From Microcoleus sp. GA_180221_E-2-1-MAG-45_12 (GTDB lineage: Bacteria; Cyanobacteriota; Cyanobacteriia; Cyanobacteriales; JAAUUE01), in contig JAIMKT010000041.1 in assembly GCA_020692245.1 (NCBI GenBank), forward strand, positions 1 to 35,437: DNA of 35,437 nucleotides. The letters are read 5' to 3'. Numbering within the stretch: position 1 is the stretch's first letter; each line of letters opens with the position of its first letter. Under the pieces are notes generated by a model. It was not told the origin of the DNA, searched no databases, and saw only the letters and a program-made list of their open reading frames with translations. The translations under genes and the position numbers were made by a program. Positions 30,285 to 35,437 of the stretch are shown piece after piece.

Positions 30285-32501
30285 ATGACCAACTCCCCTC
30301 CCAAAACCCTCCTCCGTCAAATAACTCGCTTTGTCGGTTCGGCCCTGAAGCTCAAGCCGAATACCCGTGTGCCGGAACTGTGGGTACAGGAATCGGGAGC
30401 TAGTCAAGCCACTATTTATCCTCTACTGGGCGATCGCCACGTTCTTGGGCGGAGTTCCCAATGTGATCTAGTTGTCGCCAGCCCGGTGGTTAGCCAAGTG
30501 CATTTATCTCTGAATCGAGATAGTAAGTATAAGCGCACCTTCCGACTCCGGGATGAAGAATCGACCAACGGGGTGTATCTGGGTAAACGCAGGATTAATA
30601 ACTTTCCTCTCCGTCATGGGGATACTTTGACCCTTGGGCCGCCGGAACTCCTGCAAGCTGTCCGCCTCCGCTATGTCTTTCCGCCTCCTTGGTATGTTTT
30701 GGCATGGCGGTATTTTCTCTACGGTGTGGGTAGCATTGTGGCTCTGTTGGTGGTGGTAGTCGCGATCGAGGGGAGTAAATTTCCAGTGCGTCCCCTACCT
30801 GCGGGAGTCCAAGGCCCAGTGGTTATCTACTCCCGTGATGGACAAACTCCCCTCCGCCCCCTCGAAACCCAAGCCCATCAGGAAATGCGGAGCCTGAGTG
30901 AATATTCGCCTTACCTGCCCCAAGCCGTCATTGCCTCGGAAGATAGTCGTTTCTATTGGCATTTTGGCGTAGATCCCCTAGGGATTGTCCGAGCCTTGGT
31001 GACAAATTTCCAGCAAGGAGAACTCGTGGAAGGTGCTAGTACCCTCTCCCAGCAGTTGGCTCGGAGTTTATTTCCAGAAACCGTGGGCAGGGAAGACACG
31101 GCGGGACGGAAATGGCGGGAGGCGGTAGTGGCTCTGAAATTAGAAACTTTCTATAGTAAGGATCACCTGCTATTGACTTATCTCAACAAGGTTTATCTAG
31201 GTTTAGGAAATTACGGTTTTGAAGATGCTTCTCGCTTTTATTTTGATAAGCCAGCCAAGGATTTAAGTATTGGTGAAGCTGCCGCTCTTGTAGCTATTCT
31301 TCCGGCTCCCAACAGCTATAATCCTCTCCGGGACTATGAAACTACGGTGCAATTGCGCGATCGAGTGATTAACCGCATGGCAAATCTGGGCATGATCAGC
31401 GATGAAGAGGCAACTAGAGCCCGGCGATCGAGAATTGAGATCAGTCCCAAAGCACGGGAAGCCCTATCCCAAATTAAAGCCCCTTATTTTTATAGTTATA
31501 TCTTTGAGGAGCTACGACAGGTTTTGGGGGAAGAGTTGGCAAAGGAGGGAAATTTCATTGTGGAATCTACGGTGGATTTAACTGCCCAGAGCAGCGCCGA
31601 AACTGCCCTCAAAAATCTGGTTGCCCAAGCAGGGGATAGCCTACAAATTTCCCAAGGGGCGATCGCTACCCTAAATACGACTAACGGTGATCTCCTTGCC
31701 CTCGTGGGGGGTGTAGATTATCTAGAAACCCAGTTCGATCGAGCCACCCAAGCCCAACGCCAACCGGGATCAACCTTTAAGGTGTTTGCCTACCTTGCAG
31801 CCCTGGAGCAGGGAATTTCCCCAGCCACAGCCTACTCCTGTAGTCCCCTCACTTGGGCGGGACAGAGCTATCGGGGGTGCGATCGATCGAGTGGCAGCAT
31901 TAATATGTACCGAGGCATGGCGCAATCAGAAAATGCCGTAGCCCTCCGCATTGCTCAAGAAGCTGGTTTAGATAAGGTGATCCAAATTGCCAAGAAAATG
32001 GGAATTACTTCTGAGCTGCGATCGGCTCCCGGCTTAATTTTGGGGGAGAGTGAAGTGAACTTACTAGAAATGACCTCAGCTTTTGGAAGCTTGGCAAACC
32101 AAGGGGTCTGGAACCGGGGGCATGGCATCCGCCGGATTATTGATAGTGGTGACTGTCAAGACCGAAACAATCCTCAAACCTGCCGGGTAATCTACGATTA
32201 TGAGCAACAGTCAAACCGGAATATTCCTGTAGTTACTCCCCAAGTAGCGGAAACCATGACCCAGCTATTACAAGGAGTGATCCAGAGTGGCACGGGGGGC
32301 GGGGCAGCGATCGGGCTTGATGAGGCAGGGAAGACTGGCACAACCAACGACAATGTGGACTTATGGTTCATTGGTTACAGTGAGCAAATGCAAAAAGCTA
32401 CGGGGGTCTGGTTAGGGAATGATGACAACAGTCCGACCCGTGGCAGTAGTGGGATTGCAGCGCAGTTGTGGGGTAACTACATGGCACAATTGAGAGGCTA
32501 G
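30285..32501 (+). CDS. class A penicillin-binding protein with N-terminal FHA domain
   Basis: 738-residue bifunctional peptidoglycan synthase (PBP1A type) anchored in the inner membrane. An FHA domain lies in the cytosolic N-terminus at about 45-125 (HVLGRSSQCDLVV, SQVHLSLNR, DEESTNGVYL). The TM helix is at about 138-160. The glycosyltransferase 51 domain follows, with catalytic Glu219 in VIASEDSRFYWH and GASTLSQQLARSLF. The transpeptidase domain has Ser496-Thr-Phe-Lys499 (PGSTFKVF), Ser548-Glu-Asn (AQSENAVAL) and Lys683-Thr-Gly-Thr. All catalytic residues are intact. The FHA domain should bind a phosphothreonine protein, so activity may answer to the Ser/Thr kinase encoded tail-to-tail 67 bases downstream. 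The ATG has no Shine-Dalgarno. Confidence 0.96.
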   Translation: MTNSPPKTLLRQITRFVGSALKLKPNTRVPELWVQESGASQATIYPLLGDRHVLGRSSQCDLVVASPVVSQVHLSLNRDSKYKRTFRLRDEESTNGVYLGKRRINNFPLRHGDTLTLGPPELLQAVRLRYVFPPPWYVLAWRYFLYGVGSIVALLVVVVAIEGSKFPVRPLPAGVQGPVVIYSRDGQTPLRPLETQAHQEMRSLSEYSPYLPQAVIASEDSRFYWHFGVDPLGIVRALVTNFQQGELVEGASTLSQQLARSLFPETVGREDTAGRKWREAVVALKLETFYSKDHLLLTYLNKVYLGLGNYGFEDASRFYFDKPAKDLSIGEAAALVAILPAPNSYNPLRDYETTVQLRDRVINRMANLGMISDEEATRARRSRIEISPKAREALSQIKAPYFYSYIFEELRQVLGEELAKEGNFIVESTVDLTAQSSAETALKNLVAQAGDSLQISQGAIATLNTTNGDLLALVGGVDYLETQFDRATQAQRQPGSTFKVFAYLAALEQGISPATAYSCSPLTWAGQSYRGCDRSSGSINMYRGMAQSENAVALRIAQEAGLDKVIQIAKKMGITSELRSAPGLILGESEVNLLEMTSAFGSLANQGVWNRGHGIRRIIDSGDCQDRNNPQTCRVIYDYEQQSNRNIPVVTPQVAETMTQLLQGVIQSGTGGGAAIGLDEAGKTGTTNDNVDLWFIGYSEQMQKATGVWLGNDDNSPTRGSSGIAAQLWGNYMAQLRG

Positions 32502-32568
32502 ATTAGAAGCTAGATTATAAGGCCTATAGTTTTTGGAAAGTTAGAATCTTGAAGTAGAAAGTTAGACT

Positions 32569-33750
32569 TTAAAGATCAGTTTCCGAGATCGGCCAGTTTT
32601 GTCGGGGGGGGAAGGATTGCTCGGTGTGTAACATCGAATCACCGGGGACGATCGGACGATAAATTCTCACAGCCAAACCAAAGCCAGCCCCAGAAATCCC
32701 GGCGATCGCTCCAGTGAATACCAATAGCTTGAGAATAGAAGAAGACTTCATCGGCGAATTTTGAAGATTTGGCAATGTTCTAGAGTTAGATAGTCTAGAT
32801 GCTCTGGTGATCCCTGATGCTTCGGTGGAGTTTTTGGCTAGATTTCTGGAATTTCTAGAATTCTGAGATTTTTTGGAGTACTGAGAATTTTTAGAATTTT
32901 TAGAATTTTTAGCTTGTTCTGAAACCATTGCTCCCAGATTATCTTCCACAGGAGCAAGGAGTTTATCCGGCAAAAGTGCTAACCAAGATTTTAGATCCGG
33001 CGATCGCCATTCTGCTCCCTGAAGACCGAAGTGAAAAATGGCTTGCTCTAATCTGGGGTCGATGTTAGTTAGTTCAGGATGGGGATAGGGATGGTTGACT
33101 CTAGCGATCGCTGGAGGTTTTCCAGTCAAAAGGCTGTAACAAGTGGCAGCAAGAGAGTAGATATCATCTTTGGGGCTGGGGCTAAAATCCTGCGAATAGT
33201 ATTCTGGGGAAGCATAGCCAGCCAAGAGCAGATTGGCGTAGGTTTGGTGAATACCGAGGGTAAAGTTACATACAATTCCCACATCGGTTAGGACTAATTC
33301 TTCCGTGCCTTGCCGACAAATTATATTCTCTGGACGAACATCACCGTGGATCAACCCTCGATCGTGCATTTGCTCTAAAGCCGCCCCAATCTGCTTGGTA
33401 TAATTCACCACCTGATCTGAAGTAAACCGGATTCCAGATTTCTGTAATTCCCCCAACGTCTGCCCCGGTACATATTTCATTACCAAAAACGGCAGGTCAT
33501 TCTCTTCAAAACAATCAATCACTTGCGCTAAATAGGGATGCTCACACTGCCGGAGTAACTCCCCTGCGTGCATAAATTTGCTCTTAAAAGCCGGATAGTC
33601 CTCGTGGGCTTGGAGAGCAGGGGCAATGGTTTTGATCACGACTTCCTTGCCTTCAGGTTGGGCGATCGCTCTATAGGTAGTCCCGAAAATGCCTACGCCT
33701 AACTGTGATTCTAGGATGTATTTACCGTTGTTTAGAGTTGCGATCGCCAT
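32569..33750 (-). CDS. membrane-anchored Ser/Thr protein kinase
   Basis: About 393 residues from the ATG at 33750 (MAIATLNNGKYILESQLG). A longer frame from 33798 overlaps the previous gene. The kinase domain is at about 9-280: glycine loop GVGIFGTTY (18-26), Lys40 in VVIK, Glu64 in the C helix, catalytic loop HGDVRPEN (135-142) and DVG in place of DFG. Arg139 takes the place of the usual Lys of HRDLKPEN. The domain is followed by a low-complexity Ser/Asn/Lys linker (about 290-325) and one TM helix near 340-362 (LLVFTGAIAGISGAGFG), with a short outside tail. It faces the FHA-penicillin-binding-protein gene, a plausible binding partner or substrate. The start is 25 bases after the nucleotidyltransferase stop, so an operon is likely. 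Confidence 0.9.
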   Translation of the reverse strand: MAIATLNNGKYILESQLGVGIFGTTYRAIAQPEGKEVVIKTIAPALQAHEDYPAFKSKFMHAGELLRQCEHPYLAQVIDCFEENDLPFLVMKYVPGQTLGELQKSGIRFTSDQVVNYTKQIGAALEQMHDRGLIHGDVRPENIICRQGTEELVLTDVGIVCNFTLGIHQTYANLLLAGYASPEYYSQDFSPSPKDDIYSLAATCYSLLTGKPPAIARVNHPYPHPELTNIDPRLEQAIFHFGLQGAEWRSPDLKSWLALLPDKLLAPVEDNLGAMVSEQAKNSKNSKNSQYSKKSQNSRNSRNLAKNSTEASGITRASRLSNSRTLPNLQNSPMKSSSILKLLVFTGAIAGISGAGFGLAVRIYRPIVPGDSMLHTEQSFPPRQNWPISETDL

Positions 33751-33775
33751 TGTTTCAAAGGTTTCAAAGTTGTGT

Positions 33776-35398
33776 TTAATTATTAATTCCCATCCCATTT
33801 TGTAGAGGGAAATAAGTTTCTAGAAAAGTCACTGCATTATGTTGATCTGTGACTAAGCCATCTAAGGTAGCAGCGAGGAGAGCTTCAAGGATGACTTTGT
33901 ACTGTTTGCCCGGCAGGTAGCCCAAACTTTGTAGAGCTTTGCCATCAAGGGGCGATCGAACTTCACTCCAAACGGTCAGGTATTGCCAAATATACCGCCG
34001 CCAAGTAGAGGAACTCCTTCCAGCTATCAATAATAGCAATGAACTATCATAGTATCGTAATATTTCTACAACATTACTAACAGCCAACTTAGTTACAACT
34101 GGGGATAAATTTGCTGGATTTGATAATAAATCTGGGGATGAATCTGGGTCGATCGCCTCCAGCACCTTTTCAGCCTGAGCTAGGGTTTCAAGTCTTAGGA
34201 TACTCTCTTGGGATAGTTTTAAGTTTTGAGCCACCAATCTCCGTTCCGAGGAAGGTAAAGCCGCAATGATTAGCTCTAGACGCATCAGCCAGTCTGGAGA
34301 CAGAGCCGAGAGAGCTTTGGGGAATTGAGTTGGTTGATTAAGTAGATTGTGTGGATTGTGTGGATTGTGTGGATTGACTAGATTATCTTGATTGCGTTGA
34401 TCCTGCTGAGGAAGTTTGCGGTACTGCACCAATTTGAGGAGGCGATCGAGCAACCGTACCTGTCGCCATAGCTGGGGATCAAGCTCTAATTTGGGATGCA
34501 GACATTTCCACGCCCCTAAATTTCCTAGTACCTTTGTCGCTGTTTGACTGTAGGCAGCTTGCAGGAGATACTTAATTTCCGTTTTAAGGCGATTTTGCAA
34601 TGCTGGAGCCTTTGAGTGAGTGCGGAGGATGCGATCGTAAATTCCACTGTTAATACTTCGATGTATCTGCGCTTTAGTTTCTGGTTCAAGGGCAAACCCC
34701 AAGCGCACCGCAAACCGCACCGCTCGATAAATCCGGGTAGGGTCATCAATAAAACTATCAGCATGAAGAACCCGTACCTGTTTGTTTAATAGATCTTGCC
34801 ATCCCCCAAAAAAATCTAACACTGAATAATCCGCCCCAGAACTAGGGGAATTTTGAGACAGACTTTGTAAATCAGCAGTTAGCCTCAGAGCCAAGGTATT
34901 GATCGTAAAATCTCGGCGGTAGAGGTCTTGATAAATAGAACTTGTTTTAACTTGAGGATTCGCCGCAGGATAGGCGTAGGATTCAGTTCTAGCGGTGGTC
35001 AAATCAATTTCTAGGGAACCAAAAATGGGGTCTTGATCCCAAATAATCGCCGCAGTCTGAAAATCTCCATGGATTTCTAGGTGTGCTTCGGGATGAAGTT
35101 TTTGTAATGCTTGAGCAACTTCCACCCCAGATCCTGCCTGCGGAGTGTGATGGTAACTATCGATAACTAAATCAATGTCGGTAAAATTTGGAGATTGAAG
35201 TGGAATATTTTCGGCTAAGTTTGGGGATTCTAAATTCTGAGATACTAAATTTTGAGAGAAATAAAGTAAATCCCGGACAACTCCCCCCACAAGATACAAA
35301 TGCCAACCTTTTTGGGATGCGATCGCCGCCGTTTCCCCAAGGATCGATCGAACCTCTGGGGTCAACAAACTCAAATCCGGCTGGGGAGCTACAGACAT
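33776..35398 (-). CDS. CCA-adding-type tRNA nucleotidyltransferase / poly(A) polymerase
   Basis: About 540 residues from the ATG at 35398 (MSVAPQPDLSLLTPEV). An upstream TTG at 35425 would add residues derived from a 12-base tandem repeat, so it was not used. Class II nucleotidyltransferase: Gly38-Gly39 and Arg42-Asp43 in LYLVGGVVRDLL, Asp74/Asp76 in DIDLVID, the RRDFTINTLALRL motif and RIYRAVRFAVRLGF. It adds CCA or A tails to RNA 3' ends. Compared with typical members it carries inserts: a repeat-like SQNL/SPNL stretch at about 48-72 between the two catalytic motifs, and an HNP repeat in the C-terminal half. In cyanobacteria the CCA and A-adding functions may be split between two genes; which one this is cannot be read from the sequence. 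Confidence 0.93.
   Translation of the reverse strand: MSVAPQPDLSLLTPEVRSILGETAAIASQKGWHLYLVGGVVRDLLYFSQNLVSQNLESPNLAENIPLQSPNFTDIDLVIDSYHHTPQAGSGVEVAQALQKLHPEAHLEIHGDFQTAAIIWDQDPIFGSLEIDLTTARTESYAYPAANPQVKTSSIYQDLYRRDFTINTLALRLTADLQSLSQNSPSSGADYSVLDFFGGWQDLLNKQVRVLHADSFIDDPTRIYRAVRFAVRLGFALEPETKAQIHRSINSGIYDRILRTHSKAPALQNRLKTEIKYLLQAAYSQTATKVLGNLGAWKCLHPKLELDPQLWRQVRLLDRLLKLVQYRKLPQQDQRNQDNLVNPHNPHNPHNLLNQPTQFPKALSALSPDWLMRLELIIAALPSSERRLVAQNLKLSQESILRLETLAQAEKVLEAIDPDSSPDLLSNPANLSPVVTKLAVSNVVEILRYYDSSLLLLIAGRSSSTWRRYIWQYLTVWSEVRSPLDGKALQSLGYLPGKQYKVILEALLAATLDGLVTDQHNAVTFLETYFPLQNGMGINN
34345..34376 (-). repeat. 9-base tandem repeat encoding HNP units
   Basis: The plus strand has GTGTGGATT about three times. 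In the gene it encodes repeated His-Asn-Pro. It lies in a polar Asn/Gln-rich linker of the nucleotidyltransferase. Confidence 0.85.
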
Positions 35399-35401
35399 AT
35401 A

Positions 35402-35437
35402 CTGAAAATCCAACTGAAAATCCAACTAAAAATCCAA
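35402..35437 (-). repeat. 12-base tandem repeat upstream of the nucleotidyltransferase gene
   Basis: On the minus strand TTGGATTTTCAG occurs three times (the outermost copy reads TTGGATTTTTAG), ending just before the ATG at 35398. It runs to the window edge, so the array may be longer. Confidence 0.85.

Noticed and set aside
33751-33798. Upstream start for the Ser/Thr kinase
   Set aside because: It overlaps the nucleotidyltransferase end, adds 16 residues outside the kinase fold, and has no ribosome binding site.
1-35437. CRISPR array, tRNA or rRNA genes
   Set aside because: Intergenic regions were scanned by eye: the repeats seen are short tandem units without spacers, and no tRNA T-loop/CCA pattern or rRNA sequence was found.

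Overview
The window looks like part of a cyanobacterial chromosome. The HIP1 octamer GCGATCGC and its GATCG core recur throughout. Several products are typical of cyanobacteria: an FHA-GAF-adenylate cyclase, DUF4126 and DUF433/DUF5615 proteins, Uma2 and DUF4351 nucleases, and a UbiB-type ABC1 kinase. Base composition is moderate, with AT-rich intergenic DNA and many short tandem repeats. No rRNA, tRNA, CRISPR array, transposase or prophage gene is visible.

Layout. 1-3.6 kb: a small hypothetical gene, a strong stem-loop and ileS, all leftward. 3.7-5.4 kb: an accessory patch with an antitoxin-like gene, an overlapping PIN-domain toxin and a Uma2 nuclease. 5.4-8.8 kb: a DUF39 homocysteine-biosynthesis-type gene, a 500-base control region and an FHA-GAF-adenylate cyclase. 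9-13.5 kb: pdxJ, a membrane histidine kinase and mnmG. 13.6-17.2 kb: a leftward operon of an ABC1/UbiB kinase and two membrane proteins, one with a voltage-sensor-like segment. 17.5-19 kb: a toxin-antitoxin island with a relE remnant, a DUF433/DUF5615 pair and a Phd/RelE pair. 19-21 kb: a fused double ABC ATPase with no permease beside it. 21.3-24.3 kb: rpsD with a terminator, clpS, a CPBP protease, a YciI-like gene bounded by 23-base direct repeats, and rsmD. 24.3-29 kb: a DUF4126 membrane protein, a LysR regulator and recJ. 29-35.4 kb: an Rpn-like nuclease, an FHA-tagged class A penicillin-binding protein, a Ser/Thr kinase facing it, and a CCA-adding-type nucleotidyltransferase.

How the genes fit together. 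Most are housekeeping genes for translation, tRNA and rRNA modification, protein quality control, cofactor synthesis and DNA repair. They are separated by small defence or addiction modules. A signalling theme recurs: two FHA proteins, one Ser/Thr kinase, one histidine kinase and one cyclase. The FHA penicillin-binding protein lies tail to tail with the Ser/Thr kinase, which suggests phospho-dependent control of peptidoglycan synthesis.

The most unusual feature is repeat-driven sequence evolution. A GGAGGTA-type tandem repeat occurs at four loci: it abuts the pdxJ stop codon, lies in two intergenic regions, and lies in frame inside recJ. In-frame low-complexity expansions also occur in the cyclase, recJ, the kinase, the nucleotidyltransferase and the DUF4351 protein. 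I see no clearly new multi-gene system. The best leads are the FHA-PBP/kinase pair, the ubiB-linked voltage-sensor-like protein, the layered toxin-antitoxin island and the repeat family.
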